Source: MWEI01 sp964600235
GTDB taxonomy: Bacteria; Desulfobacterota; Desulfomonilia; UBA1062
DNA length: 64,000 nucleotides
Assembly (NCBI GenBank): GCA_964600235.1
Contig: CAZRIV010000001.1
Location: forward strand, 62,001 to 126,000
Direction of reading: 5' to 3'
Positions 52,968 to 62,337 of the stretch are shown here, piece after piece (positions within the stretch are counted from its first letter, which is position 1; every line of letters starts with the position of its first letter). The notes beneath the pieces are model-generated. The model searched no databases. It saw only the letters and a program-made list of their open reading frames with translations, and was not told the origin of the DNA. Both the position numbers and the translations under genes were made by a program.

Positions 52968-54797
52968 GTGAGGATAGGCGTGGGCATTGCATCATTCTTG
53001 ATCAAGACAGTGCAGGTGATCATGCTCCTTGGAGGGCTGGCTGCATTCTTATACGGCGCCTACCAGCTGGGCATGGACCTGCTGTTCCTTCTCAAGGGCA
53101 TACAGGTAGAGGGCATAGTCACCGGGCAACAGGTGGACTACGAGAGCAGAGAAAAGTATGCAGACAGCTCAGGATACGGCGACGATCAATACGAGTCAGT
53201 GGCCATGCACCGACCAACTGTCCATTACCGCTGGCCAAAAGAAAACGGCCATGCCTATACGCATTATTCAAGCATCTGGTACGAAGGCGAAGAGGTAGAT
53301 CGCTACCAGACCGGCAGCAGGGTCATGATCCGGGTGCTTCCCAATGCGCCTCACATGGCCCGCCTGCCAGGCGCCTTCACGCACTATCTCTGGGCGAGCG
53401 TGGGTTTTCTTGCAGGCCTTTTCGCCCTGGTTATCGTGAGCTCCCTGTTCTTTCTGCACGAGGGCATGTTCGGCAGAGATCTGTCAAAAGGCATATCCCT
53501 GTTCCGCTCCGTGAACTGGCCCACCACCATCGTCGTGGTGAGCCTCTTTATGGCTGGACTTTTATGGGTCCACTCCAGGGCATTCCCCTGGCTCGGCCCG
53601 GAAGAGCTCTTTGCCGTTGTAACGGGTGACATATGGAAACTGCCGCCTTTACTGGCGTCAAAGGGTGATCCGCCCCCGGGCAGATATCTCAATGAGGCTG
53701 AGAGTTCCTTTGCCGGCATACCCCTGATCGGCACCGCCTATGCCGATCAGGCCCTGGAGTCGGCCCTGCTTTATGAAAAAAACGATCTCACCAGGCGCTA
53801 CCTGTCAGCCCTTGCAGACCCTAAATCCAATTTTCACCTGAAGTCTGTCCGGGCACTGGCTTATGCGGCGGAGAGAGGCAATACCGATGCCGTCAAGGCG
53901 CTTCTGGCATATGGAATCCATCCGGACACTTCGCTCACGGAGTGGGATGAGCCCATCCGCATGGCTGCCCAATACAACCAGCCGGCAGTCATCGAGCAGC
54001 TCATGGCAGCAGGTGCCCGCACCGATTACCCGGCCTATCCGCTCGTATTCAGCGCCATTTATGGCAAGGCCACGGATTCAGCCAGGCTGATCATCGAGCG
54101 TGTACCGTTTGATTCCGCATGGAAACAACCAAACACTAACCTGACATTGGCTGACCTGGCTTTACTGAACGGCATGGCTTCCACTGCAGCAATGCTTTTT
54201 GCAAAAGGCACACCAACCACCCTGCCGCAGTTTTTCCGTTATGTGGTGGCAGACGATCCGACAGGGCTGGAAAAGGTACTCCCCCATTCCCAGTGGACCA
54301 CAACACAATACGAGTTTTCTTCCCTGCTCCACCTGGCAGCCCGGTTTCACGGCATGGCCCTGGCCAGGCAGCTCCTGGACATGGGTGCCGACCCCAATGA
54401 AAGGATATTCGATGAGGCGTCCATGTCCCGCACACCCCTCATCGAGGCGGTTCTGGCCGGGGACATGGAAATGGTGCGCTTCCTTGCATCAAGACCGGGC
54501 ATAAAGCTTGACCAGGGTGATGCGACGCACGTCCCGCCGCTGGGCCGTGCCGTTGCCGAGAACCGGTGGGACATAGCCCGGCTGCTCGGTGATGGAGGAG
54601 CCAGTGTCAATTGCCAGATAGGCGATCATGACGGGAATACCCCACTGCACATAGCAGCAGCCAATGGTGACGCAAAACATGTACAGTGGCTTTTGACCAG
54701 GGGTGCGGACAAGGGATTCAAGAACTTCAGACAGCTGACGCCCGTGGACGTGGCGGAATCACCAGAGGTTATGAAGCTGCTTGGTGTAAGGCAGTGA
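52968..54797 (+). CDS. DUF3592 membrane domain fused to ankyrin repeats
   Basis: 609 residues from a GTG. A first membrane helix (ASFLIKTVQVIMLLGGLAAF), a DUF3592-like beta domain (RPTVHYRWPKENGHAYTHYS), two further helices (around 135-160 and 180-200), a linker, then ankyrin repeats from about residue 290 to the end (SVRALAYAAERGNTDAVKAL, GNTPLHIAAANGDAKHVQWL). Likely an inner-membrane protein whose ankyrin part mediates contacts. GC content matches the surroundings, unlike the next ankyrin gene. Confidence 0.82.
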   Translation: MRIGVGIASFLIKTVQVIMLLGGLAAFLYGAYQLGMDLLFLLKGIQVEGIVTGQQVDYESREKYADSSGYGDDQYESVAMHRPTVHYRWPKENGHAYTHYSSIWYEGEEVDRYQTGSRVMIRVLPNAPHMARLPGAFTHYLWASVGFLAGLFALVIVSSLFFLHEGMFGRDLSKGISLFRSVNWPTTIVVVSLFMAGLLWVHSRAFPWLGPEELFAVVTGDIWKLPPLLASKGDPPPGRYLNEAESSFAGIPLIGTAYADQALESALLYEKNDLTRRYLSALADPKSNFHLKSVRALAYAAERGNTDAVKALLAYGIHPDTSLTEWDEPIRMAAQYNQPAVIEQLMAAGARTDYPAYPLVFSAIYGKATDSARLIIERVPFDSAWKQPNTNLTLADLALLNGMASTAAMLFAKGTPTTLPQFFRYVVADDPTGLEKVLPHSQWTTTQYEFSSLLHLAARFHGMALARQLLDMGADPNERIFDEASMSRTPLIEAVLAGDMEMVRFLASRPGIKLDQGDATHVPPLGRAVAENRWDIARLLGDGGASVNCQIGDHDGNTPLHIAAANGDAKHVQWLLTRGADKGFKNFRQLTPVDVAESPEVMKLLGVRQ

Positions 54798-55369
54798 ATT
54801 AAGCAGCAACCCTGAACCTTGATCAATAACAGAGACACTACTTTCCTGTGCCGACTTGTATAGGCTGCAACTTGATTTTACATACAGTGAACATCGCCTG
54901 CAATAAGGCCTGAAAGTTGAGCTTATATTATTACTTCGAAGTTTAGATGCCGTGCCACTATCTTGATTCTGAGAAGATAGGTCATTTTATCCATATCTCA
55001 TCAGGAGAGTAAAAAACCGAGTGCCGAAGTCTGTTAGCTGATAAAGACAATGTCGGAGATGCCAATTTACAGACAATCGGGGACTTGACTTCTACTATAT
55101 GCCTAACACTAATTATGTGTTATTGGTCTGCTGGATAGATTACTAAGGTACTGTTGTTTCCGATGATGGAATATTATCCATAGGAAATTTAATCTGATCA
55201 TTGTTTTTATAGACTCATGGATCGTGTGCCAAGATCGAAGCTTTAGTCACTTAGTTTGGCCAGCATTGTTTGATCAGCATTTGAGATTAGAATATATAGC
55301 CAAATTCAGTATTTACGGCAACAATACAGAATGTTAATAAACTAATGCTAATAATTGGGGAACTTATAG
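54798..55369. other. AT-rich intergenic stretch without recognisable features
   Basis: About 570 bp of AT-rich sequence with stops in all frames. I see no RNA gene, repeat of the TGTGCG family or terminator. It marks the start of the low-GC patch that includes the next gene. Confidence 0.6.
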
Positions 55370-56617
55370 ATGTCCAAAAATTTAGTTTATTTTGTTTTTA
55401 TAATTACTACAGTGTTTTCATCTGGATGCAGTTCGCTCCATGATACAGTTGCTCATAAAGACGCTGAAGCTCTTCAAAATTATTTTTTGAAAAACGATAA
55501 AGCAAATCCAAATGAAATAGATGAAAATGGTGTACCACCTATTATTATTGCTATTGATCAAGTTGACTTAACAAAAATAAAAGTCCTAATCAATAATGGA
55601 GCGGATGTAAATTTAAAATTTAAAACACTAGTAGAGATCGGAGGGGGACGTACCACAAGTAAACGTAAAAGCTGGAATCATGTATATACCCCAGCCATTA
55701 CTCCTCTAGAATATATTATTAGATATTCTGATTTTACAGAAAAAACAGATTATATTGAGGTTGTTAAATTACTAATATCAAAAGGTGCAGATGTAAATAT
55801 TAAAAATAAAGAGACGAGTTTTTATAAGGAAGAATCCGGATATTCCCTTTTACACTATATTACTTATCATAATAGTAAGAGATATTCCTACTGGAAATCG
55901 ACCTCAGAAAACGAGCGTCTAGCTAACTTGTTAAAAATTGCAGACACTTTTATTAAGAATGGAGCTATCATTGATGCTAGAGATGATTACGGGCGTACTC
56001 CCCTTCAGTTAACAAAACAGGTTGAGCTTGCTAAATTATTTATTGAAAATGGGGCTGACTTCAACGCACAAGATAAATCTGGTTGTCGACCTATCCATTA
56101 TATATATAACATTAAGCAATTGGAATATTATTTAAAGATTGGATTTGATATAAATACTAGAGATAATAATGGGAATACTCCCCTACATCATGCAATTATT
56201 CGCACTACACAATATAATTGGACCAAAACTTGGGATGTTCAAACACCAGGAAATGATCTTTTTATTGCCAGTTCTCGTACAAAATATCGTGATGTGACTG
56301 ATACATCTGTAGTTGAACTATTAATAAAGAATGGTGCAGATATTAATGCTCGAAACGATAGGGGGAATACAATTTTATGTACCGCTCTAGATATGTTGGG
56401 GATAAAAGTAATCGAATTATTGTTAAATAAAGGGTGTACAATTGACGAACGATCAAAACTTCGTGCAAGGGATATTGTTGATAGAAAAGAATCAAAACTG
56501 GATATTTGCAAACAGCGTGATGAAAGGGGTGAAGGTGTAGAATGGTGGTTAGATGATAATGGGAAAGATGACTGTAAATATGTAAAGTACCAAATAATAA
56601 AATTGTTTTCTTTATGA
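55370..56617 (+). CDS. AT-rich ankyrin-repeat lipoprotein
   Basis: 415 residues with lipoprotein signal (YFVFIITTVFSSGC, Cys after SSG). Ankyrin repeats across the protein (NGVPPIIIAIDQVDLTKIKV, YGRTPLQLTKQVELAKLFIE, NGNTPLHHAIIRT). Codon use is strongly AT-biased (TTT, AAA, ATA), very unlike neighbours, pointing to recent acquisition. Probably surface or periplasmic; possibly an effector-like or binding protein. Function unknown. Confidence 0.82.
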   Translation: MSKNLVYFVFIITTVFSSGCSSLHDTVAHKDAEALQNYFLKNDKANPNEIDENGVPPIIIAIDQVDLTKIKVLINNGADVNLKFKTLVEIGGGRTTSKRKSWNHVYTPAITPLEYIIRYSDFTEKTDYIEVVKLLISKGADVNIKNKETSFYKEESGYSLLHYITYHNSKRYSYWKSTSENERLANLLKIADTFIKNGAIIDARDDYGRTPLQLTKQVELAKLFIENGADFNAQDKSGCRPIHYIYNIKQLEYYLKIGFDINTRDNNGNTPLHHAIIRTTQYNWTKTWDVQTPGNDLFIASSRTKYRDVTDTSVVELLIKNGADINARNDRGNTILCTALDMLGIKVIELLLNKGCTIDERSKLRARDIVDRKESKLDICKQRDERGEGVEWWLDDNGKDDCKYVKYQIIKLFSL

Positions 56618-56985
56618 ATTATAACATAAGGATAGAAGTGGTCCATGATTTTAGGACAGGGTGATAAGTGGGTCCTTCTCAAGAGTGACTAATGATATCT
56701 TTAGCATATCTCAATAGCCAGAAGAGATAGTCAGAATGCAGGTTTCTATAAAAGAACTATCAATTCCTGCAAGAATACAGATCTCTGTAATAATAGTGTA
56801 CTTTTATCAGGCCAGAATGCTTAGGATATCCAATAACTACTGAAAGAAAGTCATCTGCTTGCCAGGTTTCAAGTATCTCTCGCAGCTTACACTTTTTTCG
56901 AGACGAATTTAAAGAAGTACGCGGCTGAAGAATAGTGTCCATGACAATCCAGCAGTCCAAGCTTGTATTCCAATAGCCCAGCTTT
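56618..56985. other. Intergenic stretch between ankyrin gene and higA
   Basis: About 370 bp. One short minus-strand open frame (56760-57002) has no recognisable family and overlaps the higA 3' end, so I do not call it. Nothing else seen. Confidence 0.5.
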
Positions 56986-57297
56986 TCATGCTGCTGCATC
57001 AAAAGGATGCACGGCTTTCATGATCTTATCGCTGAGTTTTTCATTTGCTGTTTCAAGGTCATAGTGAGTCTGCAGATTCATCCAGCTCTGGGCGTCTGTT
57101 CCAAAGAAACGGGCGAGCCGTAAGGCAGTATCGGCGGTAATGGCGCGCTTCCCCGCAACGATTTCACCTATGCGTCTTTGAGGTACGCCTATGGACTTGG
57201 CAAGCCTATACTGTGTAATACCCATGGGTTTTAAAAAATCCTCCATGAGGATCTCACCGGGATGAACAGGGGGCATTGCCCTTTTTGTCGTCTTCAT
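56986..57297 (-). CDS. higA: HigA-family antitoxin
   Basis: 103 residues from the ATG at 57297 with AAGGAG upstream. XRE-type helix-turn-helix of the VapI/HigA group: VHPGEILMEDFLKPMGITQY then RLAKSIGVPQRRIGEIVAGK and LARFFGTDAQSWMNLQ. It neutralises the HigB toxin encoded 23 bp upstream and represses the pair. Toxin-first gene order is typical of higBA. Confidence 0.93.
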   Translation of the reverse strand: MKTTKRAMPPVHPGEILMEDFLKPMGITQYRLAKSIGVPQRRIGEIVAGKRAITADTALRLARFFGTDAQSWMNLQTHYDLETANEKLSDKIMKAVHPFDAAA

Positions 57298-57320
57298 GGT
57301 GGTTCTCCTTTCTGCCCTTC

Positions 57321-57602
57321 TCAATGGTAATCCAGTATCTCTACGTCGTAAGCATCGCCATCCTGCCAGGTGAAACAGATTCGCCATTTATCATTAATAC
57401 GGATGCTCCATTGACCTTCTCTATCACCCGTCAACTTCTCAAGGCGATTTGCCGGGGGAACACGGAGAAAGTTCAGAGATGCCGCGCCATGCAACATTGT
57501 CAGCTTTCTCATACCTACATGGTGAATGCTCTTCGGAAACCGCGATGAGTGCCGGCCTGAAAATATCTTCTCCGTTTCCTTGCATTTGAAGGTCTTGATC
57601 AT
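57321..57602 (-). CDS. higB: HigB-family (RelE-like) toxin
   Basis: 93 residues: MIKTFKCKETEKIFSGRHSS, LTMLHGAASLNFLRVPPANR, LEKLTGDREGQWSIRINDKW, RICFTW and a C-terminal VEILDYH. This is the plasmid-maintenance killer HigB fold, a ribosome-dependent mRNA interferase. All the expected positions (RLEKL, IR-x-N, WRICF, DYH) are intact, so it is probably active. Confidence 0.93.
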   Translation of the reverse strand: MIKTFKCKETEKIFSGRHSSRFPKSIHHVGMRKLTMLHGAASLNFLRVPPANRLEKLTGDREGQWSIRINDKWRICFTWQDGDAYDVEILDYH

Positions 57603-57610
57603 TTACGCAT

Positions 57611-57639
57611 ACAATAGTAACAACTAGCGTTAGTATTGT
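57611..57639. promoter_or_regulatory. higBA operator candidate
   Basis: ACAATAGTAAC (57611-57621) and GTTAGTATTGT (57629-57639) are 11-bp inverted arms with one mismatch, 9 bp before the higB start. A second small palindrome CGATAG-N5-CTATCG (57644-57660) sits beside it. The position suits HigA autorepression. The remaining ~330 bp to the next gene show nothing clear. Confidence 0.55.
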
Positions 57640-57988
57640 CAAGCGATAGTAACTCTATCGGCTAAAGACTCTCCTGCGTAAAGTATAATTTCCTTGGTCA
57701 ATTTTCTGATAGGCTGTAGATAATGGGTACCATCTCCTGCGATTAAACAGTATTGCCTGTTTCGCATGAAGATCTTTGATCAAGGTTCTGACTGTATGGC
57801 ATATTCTTAAAACATAGATTCTTGCTTTCTGGATTTTGTAACTTGTCTTGTCATGTCCGATCAGGATACGGCGAACCTCCAGGCCGGGAACACATTGACC
57901 TTACTGGTGAGGGTAATCGACGACAGAGCAAACCGGTTAAACAGGGCAATTGCCTGACGTGCATTTTTCCGTTTTTTTTGAACAGACC

Positions 57989-58582
57989 CTACAGCTTCTT
58001 AGCCACCCCGAATATTTCCATGCGCGGAATCTCAAAATAGTTATGTATCTCAAGGCCGGAACGCCTCATCGTCTCTTTCAGTTCCCGGCTCCTGAAGCGG
58101 TTCTCCTCCGGGTGCAGGAGGATGTGCCTCGTCACGAAGTTCTGGTAGAGCGCGGGAAAGAGCTCCTCGAAAAAGTAGATGCCTCCCGGCCTCAGGACAC
58201 GCACCACCTCATGAAGCGCGGACTGCCAGTCAGGTACGTGGTGCAGCACCCCGAACCCGAACACGGCGTCCATCGATCTGTCCGGAAAGGGGAGCGTGGC
58301 GGCATCCGCAACGGAGAAGTCGATGCCCACGCGTTCTCCATGGTCAAGGTAGGCATGGGCCATGCGGATCATGTCCGCATCCAGGTCGGTGGCATGGATA
58401 CGCGACGGCTGGAACATGCCTTTGATGAGGCGTGCGCCCGCACCCCTACCGCACCCGATTTCCAGGATGGTCGCTCCGGGCTTCAGTGCCAGGTGTCTCT
58501 TGAGCAGCGCCAGCTCCAGACGCTGCTGCAGGGGCCGGACGGGGTTGTTGACGGCCAGGCGTTCTCCCCAGTTAAGCTTCAA
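57989..58582 (-). CDS. Class I SAM-dependent methyltransferase
   Basis: 197 residues. Rossmann-type methyltransferase with motif I ATILEIGCGRGAGARLI, acidic loop IHATDLDADMI, and motif DAVFGFGVLHHVPDWQS. Short size and the motif GVLHH suggest a small-molecule acceptor. It overlaps ubiE by 4 bp and is last in the cydAB-inositol operon. Acceptor unknown; a lipid or quinone substrate is suggested by context only. Confidence 0.85.
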   Translation of the reverse strand: MKLNWGERLAVNNPVRPLQQRLELALLKRHLALKPGATILEIGCGRGAGARLIKGMFQPSRIHATDLDADMIRMAHAYLDHGERVGIDFSVADAATLPFPDRSMDAVFGFGVLHHVPDWQSALHEVVRVLRPGGIYFFEELFPALYQNFVTRHILLHPEENRFRSRELKETMRRSGLEIHNYFEIPRMEIFGVAKKL

Positions 58583-59331
58583 GGCCTCACCCCTTTGTAG
58601 ATGACCGCGATGCCGTTGGTGAGCCTCTGGTAGCGCACCTGTGTGAATCCAGCCCCTGACATCATGCCTGCAAAATCATCGGGCTTGGGAAAGTTCCGGA
58701 TGGTGACGCTCAGGTAGAGATAGGGCTCGCTTTTTCCGGCAAGGACCTTGCCCAGTAGGGGCATGACGGTGAAGGAGTAGAAATCATACAGGCTGCGGAA
58801 TACATGGTTCACGGGCTCGGAGAACTCCAGGCACATGAACGTCCCCCCGGGTTTGAGGACCCGGTGCATCTCTGAGAGGCCTTTTGCCATGTCCGTCATG
58901 TTTCTGATGCCGAAACCCACCATGGCCGCATCAAAACAATGATCAGGGAAAGAGATGGACTCGGCGTCGCCTTGAACCATCAGGATCCTTCCATGGGGCG
59001 CCATGCCGTCCAGCTTCACCCTGGCGCCCTCCATCATGGCGCGGTTGATGTCGTAGATCACGACCCGACCTGTTGACTGTACGGCCTTTGCCGCCAGGAT
59101 GGCCAGGTCCCCGGTGCCCCCGCACACGTCGATGACCCTGTTTCCGGGCTCCAGGCTCATGGCGTTTACTGCCATGCGCTTCCAGATATGGTGAATGCCG
59201 AGGCTCAGCACCGAGTTCATGAAGTCGTAATCACGTGCAATGGCATTGAAGTGCCTGCGCACGTAGGCGGCCTTTTGCTGCATGGTCAGGCCTTGAAAGG
59301 AGGGTCCGGGAATGCCGGCGTTGTCAGTCAT
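58579..59331 (-). CDS. ubiE: Demethylmenaquinone/2-polyprenyl benzoquinol C-methyltransferase
   Basis: 250 residues. UbiE/MenG pattern: FNAIARDYDFMNSVLSLGIH, HIWKRMAVNAM, VIDVCGGTGDLAILAAK, GFGIRNMTDMAKGLSEMHRV and LKPGGTFMCLEFSEP. It performs the last methylation of (mena)quinone, the electron donor to the bd oxidase encoded at the head of the same operon. 4-bp overlaps on both sides. Confidence 0.92.
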   Translation of the reverse strand: MTDNAGIPGPSFQGLTMQQKAAYVRRHFNAIARDYDFMNSVLSLGIHHIWKRMAVNAMSLEPGNRVIDVCGGTGDLAILAAKAVQSTGRVVIYDINRAMMEGARVKLDGMAPHGRILMVQGDAESISFPDHCFDAAMVGFGIRNMTDMAKGLSEMHRVLKPGGTFMCLEFSEPVNHVFRSLYDFYSFTVMPLLGKVLAGKSEPYLYLSVTIRNFPKPDDFAGMMSGAGFTQVRYQRLTNGIAVIYKGVRP

Positions 59332-60203
59332 GGTTTGTGTCCCTGAAATGGGGCCAGGCTGCCGCAGTCGAACCCCGCCTCCCGGAAGAGCGGCATGAGT
59401 ACGCGCAGGCTTTCAGCGCCGGCTTCCATTGGAGTCTCGGCATAGGTGTAGAGCTCCAGGCTGATGTCGCCGTCATAACCCGTCTTCCTGATGGTTTTGA
59501 GCACCTTGGAAAAATCGATGACGCCTCTTGAGGGGATGAGGTGATAGTGCCTGCGGTCCGCACCGATGTCTTCCAGGTGGCAGTGCCCCACAAAGGGGAG
59601 CAGTTCCTCAAAGGCCGCTGACGGGTCTTCGCCCGCGCAGAAGAAATGGCCCATGTCGAAGTTGATGCCCACGGCGTCCGAGCGCACCTCCCGGATGAAT
59701 TCCCTGAACTCCGCAGTGTTCTCCAGCAGCAGTCCGGGCTCGGGTTCAACCAGGATCTTCACCCCGAGCTCCTGGGCCCTGGGCGCGACCATGTCGATGC
59801 CTTTGTGGAAAAGCGCAAGCGCCTCCCTGCGGCCCATGCCCATGAGGGGGCCTCCGGGGGGCACCGAGATATTCGTGCAGCCGAGTATGGAAGCCAGGTT
59901 CAGGCAGTCCAGGGTGTGGCGGACCCTGATCATGCGGCGCTCTTCAGCGGGTTCGATCCAGGAGGGGAGGTAGGTGTCGCCCACCGCGAACAGGGTGAAG
60001 CTGTTGAGGTTGGTTATCCCCAGCCCCTTTTCCGATATAAGGGACTTGAGCGCCTCGAGCCTCTCATGTCCCCAGTCCGGAGGGTAGAGGTGGGGACGGT
60101 CGGCCATGATCTCCACGCCCGCGAACCCCAGGGAGGCGATCATTTCCACGGCCTGGTAAAGGGGGTATTTCACAAAGGCGTTCGTGCTGTATCCCAGTTT
60201 CAT
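59328..60203 (-). CDS. Sugar phosphate isomerase/epimerase, TIM-barrel (xylose isomerase-like)
   Basis: 291 residues from the ATG at 60203, which overlaps the preceding inositol-phosphate synthase by 4 bp. AP-endonuclease-2 family barrel: LGYSTNAFVKYPLYQAVEMI, GVEIMADRPHLYP, ILVEPEPGLLLEN, GINFDMGHFFCAGEDP, GHCHLEDIGADRRHYHLIP. The Glu/His/Asp set is that of metal-dependent IolE/IolH-like isomerases, so inosose or another inositol derivative is a reasonable guess given the neighbour. Confidence 0.82.
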   Translation of the reverse strand: MKLGYSTNAFVKYPLYQAVEMIASLGFAGVEIMADRPHLYPPDWGHERLEALKSLISEKGLGITNLNSFTLFAVGDTYLPSWIEPAEERRMIRVRHTLDCLNLASILGCTNISVPPGGPLMGMGRREALALFHKGIDMVAPRAQELGVKILVEPEPGLLLENTAEFREFIREVRSDAVGINFDMGHFFCAGEDPSAAFEELLPFVGHCHLEDIGADRRHYHLIPSRGVIDFSKVLKTIRKTGYDGDISLELYTYAETPMEAGAESLRVLMPLFREAGFDCGSLAPFQGHKP

Positions 60204-61342
60204 GGTTGTCGCTCCAGGTCTTTTCCAAGGCCCTCCAGGGCCGCCACCTGGTCCTGGAAGGTTACGGGCGGCTTCTGTCCCGTGGGTTTCTTGAAGTAAA
60301 AGGCCAGTTCCCCGATGAGCCCCGAGCGTCCGGCCTCCTGCAGGGCTGCCATCCACCAGGCCAGGTCCATGGCCATGGGTGCGGCCAGGATCGAGTCGCG
60401 GGCCTGCAGGTTCAGCCTCAGGCTCATGTTCAGCCCGAAGATACCCGAGAAATCGATGACATCCCAGGCCTCCTTCGCGTCTCCGCGCGGCGGGTAGTAG
60501 TCGATGACCACCTTGTGAGAGGGCGCCCCATAGCGACTGCCCACCTTGTATCCCAGGATCTCTTCCAGCAGGTTGGTCTTGTTTGCTATCTTACCGGCGG
60601 CCTTTTCATGGTCAGCGAGGTTCATCCCGTCACCATTGCCCAGGATGTTCAGGCTGTACCACCCGTCCACGAGCAGGCCCCTGGCCTTGAGCGCCGAGGC
60701 GATGACCACCTTCAGGTAGGTCTGGCCGGTCTTGGCGTCACGCCCGCACATGGGGACACGATTCTTGAGGGCCTCCTCTTCCACCAGGGGCATCTCGACG
60801 GCATTGGACGTGAAGTTCACCACGGGCACGCCCGAAAAAACGGCGGCCAGGACATAGGCCAGGTCGGGAAACATGCCCGAAGCGGGGGAGGCCATGACCT
60901 CATCAAGGGTATCGCATTCCAGCAGTGCACAATGCCCGCAGGCAGGCATGAGATTGACCAGGACGGGCCGGGTCCCTGGGGAGAGCCTCCGGAAATGGTC
61001 GATATCCCCCATGAGCCTCTCCACCTGCGCGCCAAGGGCCAGGTCCGGTTGGGGCGGCTTGCGGACAGGCATGGCCCTGAGATGATCTTCAAGGGGAAGG
61101 GTGGCAGCGGCATCGAGCACCCCGTGGCGGGCGATCGACTCCGTCACGGACAGGCCCGAAACGTCCCATCCGGCAAACTCCATGCGGCCCAAGAGGCTGC
61201 CCCCCTCGCACAGGCGAGGGGTGGTCAGCCAGGGAAGCACTGTTTCCGGGTCGTTCTTCGCCGCGGCCACGGCGGCGGCAACGGTGGATCCCACGGCGCC
61301 CTTGGCGCCGGCAACGATCAGCTGCGGGGGCTTCAGGCGCAC
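60200..61342 (-). CDS. ino1: myo-Inositol-1-phosphate synthase
   Basis: 380 residues from a GTG at 61342, one nucleotide after the cydB stop; upstream in-frame starts lie inside cydB. NAD-dependent cyclisation of glucose-6-phosphate. Family marks: NAD loop IVAGAKGAVGSTVA, FTSNAVEMPLV, CGRDAKTGQTYLKVVIA, SLNILGNGDGMNLADH (the LGNxDGxNL motif), SHKVVIDYYPPRGDAKEAWD and DSILAAPMAMDLAWWM. In bacteria MIPS supports phosphatidylinositol, di-inositol phosphate or mycothiol-type products. Confidence 0.9.
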   Translation of the reverse strand: MRLKPPQLIVAGAKGAVGSTVAAAVAAAKNDPETVLPWLTTPRLCEGGSLLGRMEFAGWDVSGLSVTESIARHGVLDAAATLPLEDHLRAMPVRKPPQPDLALGAQVERLMGDIDHFRRLSPGTRPVLVNLMPACGHCALLECDTLDEVMASPASGMFPDLAYVLAAVFSGVPVVNFTSNAVEMPLVEEEALKNRVPMCGRDAKTGQTYLKVVIASALKARGLLVDGWYSLNILGNGDGMNLADHEKAAGKIANKTNLLEEILGYKVGSRYGAPSHKVVIDYYPPRGDAKEAWDVIDFSGIFGLNMSLRLNLQARDSILAAPMAMDLAWWMAALQEAGRSGLIGELAFYFKKPTGQKPPVTFQDQVAALEGLGKDLERQP

Positions 61343-61343
61343 A

Positions 61344-62324
61344 TCAGACCTTCCCCCGCAGGATCCAGTAGACCATGCCGGTATAGAAGAGGATGAGGGG
61401 GAAGAGCACCACCCCTGCACCAAAGAAGAGGAACCTGAGCGACTCGACCGGGGCCGCCGCCTCGGCAATGGAAACGGAGAACGGTATCATATAGGGCCAG
61501 AAGCTCGCCTCGAGGGCCGCGAAGGCCGCAGAGAAGATGATGACCGCCATGCCGTAAGGGACCCAGTCCAGGCGCCTCTTCACGCCTGTCCACAACCCGG
61601 ACGCGGCCATGGCGATGATCAGCGGGAATAGGGAAATCCACACGTCGTCGAGCCACCTGTCCCTTACGCGCGCCTGCGAGCCGAGCACGTGGAGCCATAC
61701 CGTAACGAGGACGGCCAGGGCCCCGACGAGGAGCCAGCGCAGCCTCATGTACGCCCAATCCTGCAGGGGACCTTCAGTCTTGATAACGATCCAGGCGGCA
61801 CCCAGGAGTGCGTAGCCGATGACGAGTCCCACGCCGCAGAAGACGGAAAACGGCGTCAGCCAGTCAAAGGAGCCTCCTGCATACTGCCCGGCCGCCACGG
61901 GCAGGCCCTGGGCCATCCTGCCGATGGCGGCACCCTGGACAAAGGCCACCAGCAGGGAGCCAATGAAGAACCCCCGGTCCCACACCCATCGGCAGGCTCC
62001 GGCATGATAACGGAACTCAAAGGCGACCCCCCTGAATATCAGGGCGATGAGCATGAGGGTTATGGGCAGGTAAAAGGCGGAAAGGAAGATGGAATAGACC
62101 ATGGGGAAGGCGGCGAAGAGCCCGGCCCCGACGAGGATGAGCCAGGATTCGTTGCCGTCCCAGAAGGGGGTGATGGCATCGACCATGCCGTCCTTGAAGC
62201 CCGCATCGCCCGTGGTCCCGGACAGTATGCCCACACCCAGGTCATACCCGTCGAGGATGACGTAGAAGAGTATGGCAAAGGCAATAAGAGACGCCCAGAA
62301 TACACTCAGCCAGGATGCATCCAT
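61344..62324 (-). CDS. cydB: Cytochrome bd ubiquinol oxidase subunit II
   Basis: 326 residues from the ATG at 62324 (AAAGGGG upstream). CydB signature LDGYDLGVGILSG, ITPFWDGNESWLILVGAGLF and eight to nine membrane helices. Slightly shorter than the E. coli protein (379). It pairs with CydA to form the high-affinity quinol oxidase used by anaerobes to remove traces of oxygen. Confidence 0.94.
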   Translation of the reverse strand: MDASWLSVFWASLIAFAILFYVILDGYDLGVGILSGTTGDAGFKDGMVDAITPFWDGNESWLILVGAGLFAAFPMVYSIFLSAFYLPITLMLIALIFRGVAFEFRYHAGACRWVWDRGFFIGSLLVAFVQGAAIGRMAQGLPVAAGQYAGGSFDWLTPFSVFCGVGLVIGYALLGAAWIVIKTEGPLQDWAYMRLRWLLVGALAVLVTVWLHVLGSQARVRDRWLDDVWISLFPLIIAMAASGLWTGVKRRLDWVPYGMAVIIFSAAFAALEASFWPYMIPFSVSIAEAAAPVESLRFLFFGAGVVLFPLILFYTGMVYWILRGKV

Positions 62325-62337
62325 CGCACTACCCCTT

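Noticed and set aside
56760..57002. 80-residue minus-strand open frame
   Set aside because: No recognisable family, poor ribosome site and overlap with the higA 3' end.
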